64,000 nt of DNA from Rhodoblastus sp963727035 (GCA_963727035.1 CAVSEY010000003.1:74433-138432), one strand, 5' to 3'. Positions 51,714-61,957 are shown, counted from the stretch's first letter. Program-made: numbers and translations. The notes: generated by a model not told the origin, from the sequence alone.

Positions 51714-52943
51714 GTAGAACAGAACTGCAATCTTGCGCGCCGTCGCGGTGATGGCTTTCGCTTTGCCGACGCGCGACGACAATCGCCGGTAGAATGCTCC
51801 CAGGGCGGTTTCGGTTCGGCCAACCGAGACTGCCGCCAAACGCAATAGGGACGCGACACGGCTTCCGGATCGTTTCGTGCGTGACGACAAAACCTTGCCG
51901 CCCGATATTTTGTTGTTAGGAGCCAGACTGAGCCAAGAAGTGAAGTGTTTTGCACTCGGCCATGCGGATAGATCGTCCCCGCATTCGGACACGAGCTTGA
52001 GCGCCAGATAGGGCCCGACGCCGTCAATCCGGGTGAGATCTTTTCCGAGCAGGGTGTGAAGCGAATGGCCGACGTCGAAAGCAGGCTCATTTGCAGTCCG
52101 GTGGCGGTGCTGTTTGGGCGAGACTGTTTCAGCGCGTGTTGCGTCCTCTTGGCGGCCACGAACCGAACTGAGCGCGGTGATAACGGATTCGATCCGGATG
52201 TCGCAGGCGGACACTTTTTGCTGATACACGTCGTAGAGCGCCACGGCTTGCTCCAGGACGAACAGATGTTCGGCCCGATAATGGCCTGTCAGCGCCTTTT
52301 CGATCATTTCCACGCTGGAATGACAGCGTATATCGCGCATCGACGCCAGCGCCGACGGGCTGCGCTCCCCGGCGATGATCGCGCGGATGATGCGCAGGCC
52401 GGTCGCCCCGGTGATGTCGGCCACGACATGATGAAGCTGAAGATTCATCTCCGTCATGGCCTTTTGCATATGCTGGATCTGGGAGGCTGCGGTATCGAGT
52501 AGGCGCTCGCGCTGGCGGAGATATGCGCGAAGTTCCGCAATCTCGCCCTTGGGCCGAAAACTGGCGCGCAGCAAGCCACACGAATGAAGGCGTTGCAGCC
52601 ATTGCGCGTCGCTTACGTCAGTCTTGCGGCCAGGAACATGCTTGGAATCGCGAGCATTGACCAGAGAGACCTCGAAGCCGCGTTCGTCCAGCAATTCGAA
52701 GATCGGGATCCAGTAAACGCCGGTCAATTCCATGACGACCGTTTTGACGCCGCACTCGGCGAACCAATCGGCAAGCCGGAGAAGGTCCCCGGTGAACGTG
52801 CCAAAACTCTGAACCGGATCCGATGTCCGATCCGCTCCCACCGCCGCCATGTGCATCGTGGCGCCGATATCGATCGCCGCCGCGTTGGGATGCACCATCG
52901 CCATCCCTGAGCCCGGCGCCTTGCCGATTTCCTTGCGCGTCAT
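51552..52943 (-). CDS. IS110-family transposase, intact
   Basis: A 463-residue DEDD transposase. NAAAIDIGATMHMAAVG, VVMELTGVYWIPIFELLDERGFEVSLVNARDSKHVPGRKTDVSDAQWLQRLHS are the N-terminal nuclease blocks. GKDLTRIDGVGPYLALKLVSECGDDLSAWPSAKHFTSWLSLAPNNKISGGKVL is the transposase_20 domain with its catalytic-serine region. It is full length. The element was inserted into the ISAs1 transposase gene. About 220 bp of non-coding element DNA lies upstream (52944-53167), where IS110 members usually encode a guide (bridge) RNA. Confidence 0.94.
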   Translation of the reverse strand: MTRKEIGKAPGSGMAMVHPNAAAIDIGATMHMAAVGADRTSDPVQSFGTFTGDLLRLADWFAECGVKTVVMELTGVYWIPIFELLDERGFEVSLVNARDSKHVPGRKTDVSDAQWLQRLHSCGLLRASFRPKGEIAELRAYLRQRERLLDTAASQIQHMQKAMTEMNLQLHHVVADITGATGLRIIRAIIAGERSPSALASMRDIRCHSSVEMIEKALTGHYRAEHLFVLEQAVALYDVYQQKVSACDIRIESVITALSSVRGRQEDATRAETVSPKQHRHRTANEPAFDVGHSLHTLLGKDLTRIDGVGPYLALKLVSECGDDLSAWPSAKHFTSWLSLAPNNKISGGKVLSSRTKRSGSRVASLLRLAAVSVGRTETALGAFYRRLSSRVGKAKAITATARKIAVLFYNAMRHGMDYVDPGASYYETRYRERVVKNLHRRAKALGYVMVAEDASTAVPAVS

Positions 52944-53167
52944 TTCAGTCCTCCTGCAAACAAAAGCGGAAGGGGTGGGCTGCGCGATTGATCAACTTCC
53001 TAATCGGGATCGTCCGAGGACGTCGCCACTCTCAAGTTCGCAACGGCCCATAAATCATGTTTTTTTGCGGGGTCAATTACCACCACGCCTTCATCGACTG
53101 CTCCCTTCCGTGCTCAGATTAGGTCGAAACCGTTTCTATCCCCACAGGAAGCCGCAAGCTGGGATCG
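52944..53167 (-). other. Non-coding 5' segment of the IS110 element, possible bridge-RNA region
   Basis: 224 bp with no convincing gene, upstream of the intact IS110 transposase and ending at a second copy of the element's 3' end. IS110-family elements are known to express a structured bridge RNA from their non-coding end. The position fits, but no fold was computed. Confidence 0.4.
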
Positions 53168-53332
53168 TTCCTAAGAAACGGCCGGTACAGCCGTCGACGC
53201 GTCTTCGGCGACCATCACGTAACCCAGGGCTTTGGCGCGACGGTGAAGATTTTTGACGACCCGCTCGCGGTAGCGGGTCTCGTAATAGGAAGCCCCCGGG
53301 TCGACATAATCCATGCCGTGCCGCATCGCATT
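53168..53332. repeat. 165-bp direct repeat, copy 2 (solo IS110 3' end)
   Basis: Identical to 51549-51713 but fused upstream to an IS630 transposase frame instead of the rest of IS110. It is the stub of a second IS110 copy in the same orientation, left after deletion or recombination. Confidence 0.92.
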
Positions 53333-53951
53333 CCGCGCTTGGCCCATTGACGAACCTGGCCGTTCTTCTGGCCGATGCGCGCTTCGTCCTGGAACCAAAT
53401 TTCGATGGGTTTGCGCGCCGGAACATGTGCGAGATGCGCCTTCAGCGTCGCCGAGAAGTTTTTTTAAACGCCGCAATCGTCTCGGCCTTCTGGCCGGGAT
53501 GACGCGGTCTGGCGCTGATGTGCGAGAAGCCGAGCATTTTTAAAAGTTTGCCGATCGTCCGCTCGTGATAGACGACGCCGAAGCGCTCCTCGACGACACG
53601 CTTCAAGTCGATCCGCCGCCAGCGGACGACGCCGTTTTTTTCCCGGTCTGGCCCGGTCTCGACGATCTCGGCGAGGGCAGCCAGTTGCTCTGGCGCCAGT
53701 CGGGACGGATGGCCTTTGGAGCGAATATCCTTCAGACCGTCCGGGCCTTGCGCGTTGAAACGATGAACCCAATCGCGCAGCGTCTGGCGATCCATGCCGC
53801 CAATCCGCGCCGCCTCCGCTCGGCCCATTCCGTCCAACACCCCCGCCAAAGACAACAGCCGCCGGCTTTGGTTGGCGTCTTTCGAACTGGCCGCAAGACG
53901 CCGAAGTTCAACAGCCGAATAATCCGTCCTGATCTTCACTGTCGCTGGCAT
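53333..53951 (-). pseudogene. IS630-family transposase, truncated by the IS110 stub
   Basis: The first frame (53442-53951, 169 residues) has the IS630 N-terminal helix-turn-helix and winged-helix blocks (ADYSAVELRRLAASSKDANQSRRLL, MGRAEAARIGGMDRQTLRDWVHRFN). The catalytic part continues in the -1 frame from AAAAAAAC near 53461 with PIEIWFQDEARIGQKNGQ, which has the first catalytic Asp, and stops at 53333 where the IS110 repeat begins. The A7 run at the frame switch is a typical slippery site in IS630 elements, so the two-frame layout may be natural, but the lost C terminus makes it inactive. Confidence 0.85.
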
Positions 53952-54013
53952 GGCGCAAATCCTCCCCGCGCCAAGGGAATCAGATCAAAACCAGGATGGG
54001 AATCCCCTTCGAG

Positions 54014-54754
54014 TCAGATTGAAAGGCCGTTGGTATTAGCAAGCAATGGACTGACGACGCCGCCTTGCGGCGTGCCGCGTTTGCTTCCCTTCCCGCCCGA
54101 CATGCGCCTTCTCCCATCGCCGTCTCGCTCTTCGACCGGCGCTTTCAGCCACAGCTTGAGCAACCGCAGCACATGCCGGTCGACAATGCGCCGAGCTGCC
54201 GATTTGAGCAGCTCCGCGTGCGGGATCGTGTCGAAATATTTCGACAAATCGGCGTCAACTACGTCCGTGTAGCCCCGGCAGATCAGCCGGTGCGCTTCCT
54301 TAACCGCATCGACCGCGCTGCGGCGCGGACGATAGCCATAGGCGCTGTCCTCGAAGTCCGCCTCGAAGATCGGCTCCAGCACGATCTTGGCGGCGGTTTG
54401 CACCACCCGATCCCTAATCGTCGGGATGCCGAGCGGACGTTCGCCGCCCCCCGGCTTCGGGATGGTCGTCCGCCGCACCGGATCGGGCCGATACGTCTTC
54501 GAGACGAGTTCCTCGCGCAAACCCGCCAGCCACGCTTCCATGCCCGCCGCGTCGATCTGCTCGAAGGTCTTTCCGTCCACGCCCGGCGCGCCCGCGTTCG
54601 CGCGGGCCAGCGCATAGGCGTGACGCAGAATGTCCTCGCGGCAGATCTTGTCGTAGAGCAGATAGAAGCGGAAGGTGGGCTCCGCCTTCGCCTTGCAATA
54701 GAGCTTTCTCTGAAGGCTCCTGATCTTTTCGGGCGTTGCCAGGCTCATCGCCAA
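54014..54754 (-). pseudogene. Group II intron reverse transcriptase/maturase, 3'-truncated
   Basis: 246 residues of an LtrA-type protein. GAPGVDGKTFEQIDAAGMEAW, IPKPGGGERPLGIPTIRDRVVQTAAKIVLEPIFEADFEDSAYGYRPRRSAVDAV and VVDADLSKYFDTIPH are RT blocks 0-3, and GTPQGGVVSPLLAN is block 4. It ends there: the YADD catalytic motif, maturase (X) and endonuclease domains are missing, so it cannot be active. The break lies at about 54030, beside the IS630 element. Confidence 0.92.
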
Positions 54755-55236
54755 TCACCCTCTCCTTGCCGTCTTCGAAAGCATGCCGGAAGTCAGGGCC
54801 CTTCCCTCCGCCGGAATTACCCGGCCTCAACGGTACTATGGCCCTGTCCGACGCCCGCCCGTTCCGTCGCCCAACGCGACGTTGAAGCCGCAACCTCCGA
54901 ACGGATGGGCCTCCCCCGATTACCCGCGCTACCTTTCCGACGTGCCGTGTCCACTACCCCGATGGACCGAAACAGGAGCTCGTGTCGACTGCTTCCCCGT
55001 TCGCGCGGCCTTCCCCGTTACTCAGGCGGGTCGGCGTCCATACCTTCACTTTCGAGGCCTGCTCGGACTTCACTCGCGTTACGGCCCGCCGGATCGCTCA
55101 ACCGCCCAAGGCGGCCGTTGTCACGAGGCTTCGGCCCGCCCAGTTGCCCAGCCAGACCGCTCGTCAGCTACCAGACCAGTCGACAACTCTCTGGGTGGAA
55201 CCTTCCTCCACTGGCAACACGCGCCGTCGGGGCGCA
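54014..55236 (-). mobile_element. Group II intron, 5' part (ribozyme domains plus truncated ORF)
   Basis: About 480 bp of structured, non-coding sequence precedes the reverse transcriptase on the minus strand and starts GTGCGCCCCGACGG at 55236, matching the GTGCG 5' boundary of group II introns. The segment ends in a ribosome-site-like GGAGAGGGTGATTGGCG just before the ORF. The 3' domains V and VI are absent because the element is cut at about 54030. Insertion is 15 bp past the polA stop codon. Confidence 0.8.
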
Positions 55237-55250
55237 CTGAGAAATCCGGG

Positions 55251-58229
55251 TTAATGCGCCTCGTCCCAATTGACGGCGGCGCGCGCGTCGACCAGCAGCG
55301 GAACCGAGAGCTGTACGGCCGGCAGCGCCGCCTGCTCCATCACCTCGCGCACGACTTCGATCGTCGCCGCAACCTCGGACTCCGGCGCTTCGAACACCAG
55401 TTCGTCATGGACCTGCAACAGCATTTGCGCGCGCAGTTTCGCCCGCTCCAGCGCCGCGTCCATGCGGATCATGGCGCGACGGATGATGTCGGCGGCGCTT
55501 CCCTGAAGCGGGGCGTTGATCGCGGCGCGCTCGTTGAAGGCGCGTTCCGAGGGGTTGCTCGACGCGATGCGCGGATAATGGCATTTGCGGCCGAAAAGCG
55601 TAGTCACATAGCCCTGGTCGCGGCAGAGCTTCTTGGTTGCATCCATATAGGCGCGTATGCCGGGAAAACGCTCGAAATAGAGCTTGATGAAGGCGCCCGC
55701 CTCCTCGCGCGAAATGCCGAGCTGGTTGGCGAGGCCGAAGGCGGAAATGCCATAGATGATGCCGAAGTTGATCGCCTTGGCGCGGCGGCGGATTTCCGCC
55801 GGCATGCCCTCGACCGGAACGCCGAAAATCTCCGACGCCGTCAGCGCGTGAATGTCCTTGCCCTCGGCGAAAGCCTGTTTGAGCTGAGGAATATCGGCGA
55901 CATGGGCGAGCAGGCGCAGCTCGATCTGGGAATAATCCGCCGAAATCAGCTTTTGGCCGGGGCCGGCGATGAAGGCGCGCCGGATCTTGCGCCCCGCCTC
56001 GTTGCGCACCGGAATATTCTGCAAATTCGGCTCGGACGACGACAGCCTCCCGGTCGAGGTCGCCGCCAAAGCATAGGACGTATGGACCCGACCGGTGCGT
56101 GGATTGACGAAGCGCGGCAGGGCCTCGGCATAGGTCGAGCGCAATTTCTGGACCTGACGCCAGTCCAGCACCCGCGCGGCAAGCTCATTGCCCTGTTCGG
56201 CAAGATCGTCCAGAACGCTCGCCGACGTGGACCATGCCCCCGTCGCGGTTTTCTTGGCCCCGGGCAGGCCCAATTTGCCGAACAGAATATCGCCGAGTTG
56301 CTTTGGCGAGCCGGGATTGAAATTCTCGCCGGCAAGCTCCTGGATCGCCGCCTCCAGCCGCGCCATGTCCTGGGCGAATTCGCCCGAAAGCCGCGACAGG
56401 ATCGCGCGGTCGATGCAAATCCCGCGCTGCTCCATGCGCGCCAGCACGACCGGCATCGGCCGCTCCAGCGTCTCGTAGACATTGGTCATGGCCTCCGCGA
56501 CGAGACGCGGCCGCAGCACGTCCCACAGGCGCAGGGTCACGTCGGCGTCTTCCGCCGAATATTCGGTCGCCTTGTCGAGCGGGACGCGGGCGAAGCCGAT
56601 GAAGCTCTTGCCCTGCCCGGCGACCTCGCCGAAAGAAATCGGCTTGTGGCCGAGATGTTTGACCGACAATTCGTCCATGCCGTGGCCGTTGAGCCCGGCG
56701 TCGAGCGCATAGGAGGCCAGCATCGTGTCCTCGACCGGCGCGACCTCGATGCCGTGCTGGGCAAGCACCAGCCAGTCAAATTTGACGTTCTGCGCGATCT
56801 TGACAACTCCGTGCGCGGTCAGGAGCCGGCGCAGCAGGTCGAGCGTTTCGCTCAAGGCAAGCTGGCCCGGCGCCGGATCGCCGCCGCCGAACAGGTCCTG
56901 CGCCCCCGGCGTCCGGTGTCCGAGCGGGACATAGCAGGCGCGGTTGGGCGCCAGCGCCAGCGAAACGCCGACCAGATTGGCCTGCATCGGATCGAGCAAA
57001 TCGGTCTCGGTGTCGAAACAGACGAAGCCGGCGTCGAAGGCTTGGGAAATCCAGGTCTTCAGCTCCTCGGCTGAGGAAACGCAGACATATTTGTCGCGCT
57101 CCACCGGCGTCGTCGTGGCCTTTTCGGCGCGGGCCCGGGCCAAGGCTTCGGGCGTCAAGGCCGGCGCATCCGGGCGCGGCGCGGGCGCCTTTTCCGGCTC
57201 TTCGGCCCCCGCCGGCGCGACTTCGCCGTCGCGGCCGCGCCAGCCATTGGCCCCGACGAAAGCGGGGTCGGGATCGACGGCCGCGACATCGACATCGAAC
57301 AATTCACCGACCCGGCGGGTGATGGTTGTGAACTCCATCGCCTTGAGGAAGGCGACCAGGGTCTTGCCGTCCGGCTGATGGAGGCGCAGGTCTTCCAGCG
57401 GCGTCTTGATCTTCACGTCATCGACCAGCCGCACCAGTTTCCTGGACAGGCGCACCTTCTCGATCACCTCCGGGTCGGTCAGGGTCTCGCGGCGCTTGTT
57501 CTGTTTGATCTCGCCGGCGCGGGCGATCAATGCGTCGAGATCGCCATATTCATTGATGAGCTGGGCGGCGGTCTTGACGCCAATGCCGGGCGCGCCAGGC
57601 ACATTGTCGGTCGAATCGCCGGCGAGCGCCTGAATGTCCACGACCTTTTCCGGCGGCGCGCCGAAATAGGCGACAACCTCGTCGCGGCCGATCCTGCGTT
57701 CCTCGCGCTCGCCCGACGCCGGGTCGTACATGGAGACGCCGGGACGCACGAGCTGCATCAGGTCCTTGTCGGCGGAAATGATGGTCACGTCGGCGCCGGC
57801 CTGATTGGCCTGTCTGGCATAAGTCGCGATCAGGTCGTCGGCCTCGTAGACATCCTGCTCCACCGGCTCCAGGCCGAAGGCGCGCACCGCCGCGCGAAAC
57901 AGGGGAAACTGGGGAACAAGGTCTTCCGGCGGCTCGGCGCGATTGGCCTTGTAGGGGGGGTAGATTTCCTTGCGGAAGGAATTCTCGCTCTTGTCGAAAA
58001 TGATGGCGAGATGGCTCGGATGGACCCCTGCCGCCCCGTCGCGGACGAATTGCAGCAATTTGGCGCAGAACAGCCGCACCGCCCCGGTGGGCAGCTGGTC
58101 GGCGCGGTAGTTATATTTCCGGTCCTGGCGGATCGACTGGAAAAAAGCGCGAAAGATGAAGTTCGAGCCATCGACGAGAAAGACATGGTCGCCGGGAACG
58201 AGAGAGCGGGGAGCGTCGGTCATGCGCAT
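55251..58229 (-). CDS. polA: DNA polymerase I
   Basis: A 992-residue three-domain polymerase for repair and primer removal. The 5'-nuclease domain (1-300) has VFLVDGSNFIFRAFFQ and GDSTDNVPGAPGIG. The 3'-5' exonuclease region (about 400-600) has VCFDTETDLLDPMQ. The polymerase has motif A SADYSQIELRLLAH, motif B RRRAKAINFGIIYGISAFG and motif C LLQVHDELVFEAPES. Two in-frame ATGs (58229 and 58223) give MRMTDAP or MTDAP; the longer frame to 58502 would run through a tRNA gene and is rejected. A group II intron remnant abuts the 3' end. Confidence 0.97.
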   Translation of the reverse strand: MRMTDAPRSLVPGDHVFLVDGSNFIFRAFFQSIRQDRKYNYRADQLPTGAVRLFCAKLLQFVRDGAAGVHPSHLAIIFDKSENSFRKEIYPPYKANRAEPPEDLVPQFPLFRAAVRAFGLEPVEQDVYEADDLIATYARQANQAGADVTIISADKDLMQLVRPGVSMYDPASGEREERRIGRDEVVAYFGAPPEKVVDIQALAGDSTDNVPGAPGIGVKTAAQLINEYGDLDALIARAGEIKQNKRRETLTDPEVIEKVRLSRKLVRLVDDVKIKTPLEDLRLHQPDGKTLVAFLKAMEFTTITRRVGELFDVDVAAVDPDPAFVGANGWRGRDGEVAPAGAEEPEKAPAPRPDAPALTPEALARARAEKATTTPVERDKYVCVSSAEELKTWISQAFDAGFVCFDTETDLLDPMQANLVGVSLALAPNRACYVPLGHRTPGAQDLFGGGDPAPGQLALSETLDLLRRLLTAHGVVKIAQNVKFDWLVLAQHGIEVAPVEDTMLASYALDAGLNGHGMDELSVKHLGHKPISFGEVAGQGKSFIGFARVPLDKATEYSAEDADVTLRLWDVLRPRLVAEAMTNVYETLERPMPVVLARMEQRGICIDRAILSRLSGEFAQDMARLEAAIQELAGENFNPGSPKQLGDILFGKLGLPGAKKTATGAWSTSASVLDDLAEQGNELAARVLDWRQVQKLRSTYAEALPRFVNPRTGRVHTSYALAATSTGRLSSSEPNLQNIPVRNEAGRKIRRAFIAGPGQKLISADYSQIELRLLAHVADIPQLKQAFAEGKDIHALTASEIFGVPVEGMPAEIRRRAKAINFGIIYGISAFGLANQLGISREEAGAFIKLYFERFPGIRAYMDATKKLCRDQGYVTTLFGRKCHYPRIASSNPSERAFNERAAINAPLQGSAADIIRRAMIRMDAALERAKLRAQMLLQVHDELVFEAPESEVAATIEVVREVMEQAALPAVQLSVPLLVDARAAVNWDEAH

Positions 58230-58372
58230 CGATTCGAGAGAGCCGCATTCGCGCGACAGAAAGCTTTTATAAGCCAAGCCCCGCGCCGCCCCAAGGGGCA
58301 GGTTCAAGACGCCGGCAGGCCGCGCAAATTTGCTTTGCCGAAGCGCAAGCCATCGGCTAAACAAGTCGCCAG

Positions 58373-58449
<77 letters not shown>

Positions 58450-58532
58450 CTCCAAATTGCAACGAATATCCAAGAGACGGGGCTCGACGCGGCCAGCGCC
58501 AATTCCGTACAACTGCGATTTGTGTAAGTAAA

Positions 58533-59000
58533 TCATTTGGTTACAGCCGTGGTTACGCGGGACATGCTGAAGGCGTCGTCCAGAGCTTTTGCCGCCTCGT
58601 CGCCGGATCGCATCGAGTAAGTATAGAAGCTGAGCGTCACCGCTGCCGACTTATGCCCGGCAATTCGGGCGACGTCCCCGACCGGAACGCCCTCGGCCTG
58701 CAAGGTGCTGATGAATGTCGCTCTGGCTGAATGGGGCGTCACCTTCGGAAGCCCGAACCGGCGCAGCGTCGAACTCCATACGCGCGTGCGATAATGGTTG
58801 TAGAAGAGCGGCCCACCATTCGGGCCGGGGAAAACGCGGTATAGCTGGCTAGCCCAAAGTGTCAAATCGCTGGCTCCAGGATTGTATCGCGAGGTCAAGC
58901 ATTTCAGCAGACCAGCACTCAATCTCCAGCGGTAATCTATTCCGATGACGTGATCGGTAAAGGCTAGAAGCGTTGAGGAGTTAACGAGAATTTCCCACAA
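58533..59000 (-). pseudogene. Tyrosine recombinase (integrase), C-terminal remnant
   Basis: 155 codons, of which the last 90 or so are the catalytic end of a phage-type integrase: TPHSARATFISTLQAEGVPV (HxxR), IAGHKSAAVTLSFYT (H...Y) with the nucleophile Tyr in SFYTYSM. The N-terminal arm-binding and core-binding domains and the first Arg are missing; the upstream part of the frame is not integrase-like. It lies next to tRNA-Arg(CCG), as integrases of tRNA-targeting islands do. Confidence 0.85.
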
Positions 59001-59244
59001 GGATGATTGCCGTCGCCCGATCGAAATCGGCGAGAAAGCTGTCTGGTCTGCGCCGAAAAGCGAAGCGCCCGAAATGGCTAGAATTTTAAATCAAGCAGCG
59101 CCAGGATTTGGAAAGCTGTCCTGGCTGAGGGCTTTGTTGCCTCCCAACGCAAGGGCTATGCCGGTTCGGGGGTTCCCTTTTGACAGCGCCCCACTACGAT
59201 GGCCGGCAATTCCGTTGTCACAATCAATTCGAGAATTTGGACTT

Positions 59245-61533
59245 ATGCGCCTTTCCTGGAATGAAATTCGCGCCCGCGCCGCCCATTTTGCCGCCGAATG
59301 GTCGGAGGCAAAGTACGAAAAAGGCGAAACCCAGAGCTTTTATAACGAATTCTTCGACGTGTTTGGCGTTCGGCGACGGAAGGTTGCCAGCTTCGAAGAG
59401 CCGGTCAAAAAGCTTGGCGACAGGCAGGGCTTCATCGACCTGTTTTGGAAAGGCGTTTTGCTAGTCGAGCAGAAAAGCGCAGGTCGCAACCTGAAAAAGG
59501 CGAAAACACAGGCCTTAGACTATTTTCCCGGCCTCAAGGACGCGGAATTGCCGCGTTTCATTCTGGTATCGGACTTCCAGAACTTCGAGCTTTATGACCT
59601 CGACGAAAACCGAGAGGAAAAGTTCAAGCTTGCCGAACTGCCGCGTAAAGTCGAACATTTCGGATTTGTTCTCGGCGTTGAGAAGCGCACCTTTCACGAC
59701 CAAGACCCGGTGAATATCAAGGCGTCCGAATTAATGGGACGCCTTCACGACGCCCTTAAAGAATTTGGCTATGATGGCCATGATTTGGAGCGCCTTCTGG
59801 TTCGCCTTGTCTTTTGCCTTTTCGCGGACGACACCGGCATCTTCGAGCGCGAAATTTTCCTCGATCTGATTGAACAACGCAGCCAGGACGACGGCTCCGA
59901 TGTTGGCCGATTGCTAAATGAATTGTTCGATGTTCTGAATAAGCCGGAGGACAAGCGCCAAAGAACCCTCGATGAAGATCTCGCCCGCTTCCCATATGTC
60001 AATGGCGAGCTGTTTGCTGAGCGGTTGCCGACCGCAGCTTTCAATTCCAATATGCGGGCGCTCCTGATCGAGGTTTGTCAATTCAATTGGGATGCGATTT
60101 CGCCAGCCATTTTCGGATCGCTCTTTCAATCGGTCATGAACGCTAAGGAGCGGCGGGCCAGCGGCGCGCATTACACTACTGAAAAGAACATCATGAAAGT
60201 CATCCAGCCTTTGTTCCTGGATGATCTGCGCGCCGAATTTTCACGCCTGAAAGCACGCCGTGATACGGGACGCGCAAATGCACTAAAGGCGTTCCACGAA
60301 ACGTTGAGCAAACTGAACTTCTTCGACCCCGCGTGCGGCTGCGGTAACTTCCTGATCATCGCCTACCGTGAAATTCGCTCGCTCGAAATCGAACTGCTAA
60401 AGGAAATTCGTTTCAAATCCGCTGGACTCCAATTGTTCGACGTCGCCACGATGTCCAAAATCGACGTGAACCAGTTTTACGGGATTGAAATAGGCGAGTT
60501 CCCTGCCCGCATCGCCGAAGTGGCAATGTGGATGATGGACCACATTATGAACAACAGGCTGAGCCTCGAATTTGGTGAAGCCTATGCGCGCATTCCGCTA
60601 AAAGCGTCGCCGCATATTCATTGCGCGGATTCGCTGGAAATCGAATGGACCGAAGTTCTTACGCCTGAAAAATGTTCATTCGTTTACGGGAATCCGCCGT
60701 TAAGCGGATTCGTCATGCGCGATGAGGCTAAGCAGGGACAATCTAAAGCGTTGATGCGCAGTCTTGGTGCAACGGGCAGCCGATTGGACTACGTCACCGC
60801 GTGGTTCTTGAAGGCCGGTGAGTACGTTCAAACTGGGAGTGCACGGATCGGGTTTGTCGCCACAAACTCGATCACGCAAGGCGAACAAGTCGCCCAGTTG
60901 TGGCCCGCGCTTTTCAATCGGTGGAAACTAGAAATTGCGTTCGCTCACCGTACGTTCGCATGGGGGTCGGATGCGCGGGGCGTTGCGCATGTCCACGTTG
61001 TCATAATTGGCCTTACGAAACGCGACGACGAACCAAAGGACAAACGCCTCTTCTCATACGACGACGTTAACGGTCATCCGGTCGAAAGTCGTCACCCGGC
61101 ACTATCCCCGTACCTGTTCGACGCCTCTGGGCTTGTCGATCGACACTTGGTCGTATCCCGAAAGGGATTGAAAAAGGCCATGGCGCAACATGTGCTCGTC
61201 GAAACCGATAGAGTTATATCCGACGAAGATCGCGGGCGACCAAGCAATGAGCCGTCGGCGGATCTCGCACATCATCTCGTAGTGGGAAGGCTCGGAGCGG
61301 TCGGTCAGACGCGCAATGGGAAGGCTGTTGGCGCGCAGCGCGCCCGGATGCGGGACCACATGGGGTTGGAGGCGAGCGCGAATCTCAAAGCGGCCCAACT
61401 CGTTGAGGTCATGGTCCGTTCGGATCGCTGCGAAGTGGACGATCTGGTCAAAGGCCGGATCAAGCCCCGTCGTCTCGGTATCGAAGAAGACATAACCCAT
61501 GGCGCGCGGCCCCTTAGAACCAACCGCCGCTGA
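59245..61533 (+). pseudogene. MmeI-like class I DNA methyltransferase (type IIG/YeeA-like), C-terminally truncated
   Basis: From the ATG at 59245 (RLSWNEIRARAAHFAAEW) to about 61160 the protein matches large adenine-specific methyltransferases of the MmeI/YeeA type. There is an N-terminal nuclease-like region (VLLVEQKSAGRNLKKAKTQALDYF, residues about 65-95), a helical spacer, FFDPACGCGNFLIIAYREIR as the SAM motif, and FVYGNPPLSGFVM as catalytic motif IV (NPPL). After DASGLVDRHLVV the frame is just the antisense of the exonuclease gene, so the target-recognition end is lost. Probably non-functional. Confidence 0.85.
61102..61500 (-). pseudogene. DEDD exonuclease (exodeoxyribonuclease I-like), C-terminally truncated
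   Basis: From the ATG at 61500, GYVFFDTETTGLDPAFDQIVHFAAI is the Exo I motif, ANSLPIARL follows, and AIFVGYNSIGFDEHMLRHGLFQSL is Exo II. The similarity then stops at about 61165, where the methyltransferase fragment begins on the other strand, so the Exo III motif and SH3-like and C-terminal domains are missing. It is 13 bp downstream of the ImmA-like gene and in the same direction. Confidence 0.82.
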
Positions 61534-61957
61534 GGCGGTTGCGCATCGCCGATACACTCACCTTGAATTTCCTCGCCAGGCTTTCGATCGCAGCGTCGTC
61601 ATCGAGGTCCAGCCCCGCATCACCTACTGCCTCCGACAGGAATTGGCGGGGCATGAGCAGCTCTGATGCAAACGCATTGGCGTCGATTTCAAGGGGATCG
61701 GTCCCCTGTGCCGCGAGCACATCTCGATGCAGGACACGAAACCCTTTGTCGACGTGCACCGCCGCTGAGATTTCCGGCACGTGCAGGACGTGGTGCGCGA
61801 GTTCGTGGGCGGCCGAAAATCGCTGCCGATTGGGATGGTGCAGCGCATTCACGCCGATTATGGCCACCCCATCTTTAATGTAAGCCATACCAGAAAGTTC
61901 TTCGGCAAGCGGCGCGTATTGCAGCACGATGTTATGAGCTTTGATGATCCGCTCCAC
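61514..61957 (-). CDS. ImmA/IrrE-family metallopeptidase
   Basis: A 147-residue zinc peptidase-like protein. RFSAAHELAHHVLHVPE carries the HEXXH site and DANAFASELLMPRQFL the downstream Glu ligand region. Partners of this family cleave or inactivate XRE-type repressors. The GTG at 61957 is the only start found, but coding-like sequence continues upstream in the same frame (ASKILADFPVRAAPVPVERII) to the XRE stop without a recognised start codon, so the true N terminus is uncertain. It follows the XRE gene at 62037. Confidence 0.88.
   Translation of the reverse strand: MERIIKAHNIVLQYAPLAEELSGMAYIKDGVAIIGVNALHHPNRQRFSAAHELAHHVLHVPEISAAVHVDKGFRVLHRDVLAAQGTDPLEIDANAFASELLMPRQFLSEAVGDAGLDLDDDAAIESLARKFKVSVSAMRNRLSGGWF

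Noticed and set aside
54783..57074. 763-codon plus-strand frame opposite polA and the group II intron
   Set aside because: It spans non-coding intron RNA sequence and the antisense of polA, and shows no protein-family features.
61160..61533. C-terminal 125 codons of the methyltransferase frame as a real protein domain
   Set aside because: This part is exactly antisense to a well-supported exonuclease frame and has no methyltransferase homology.
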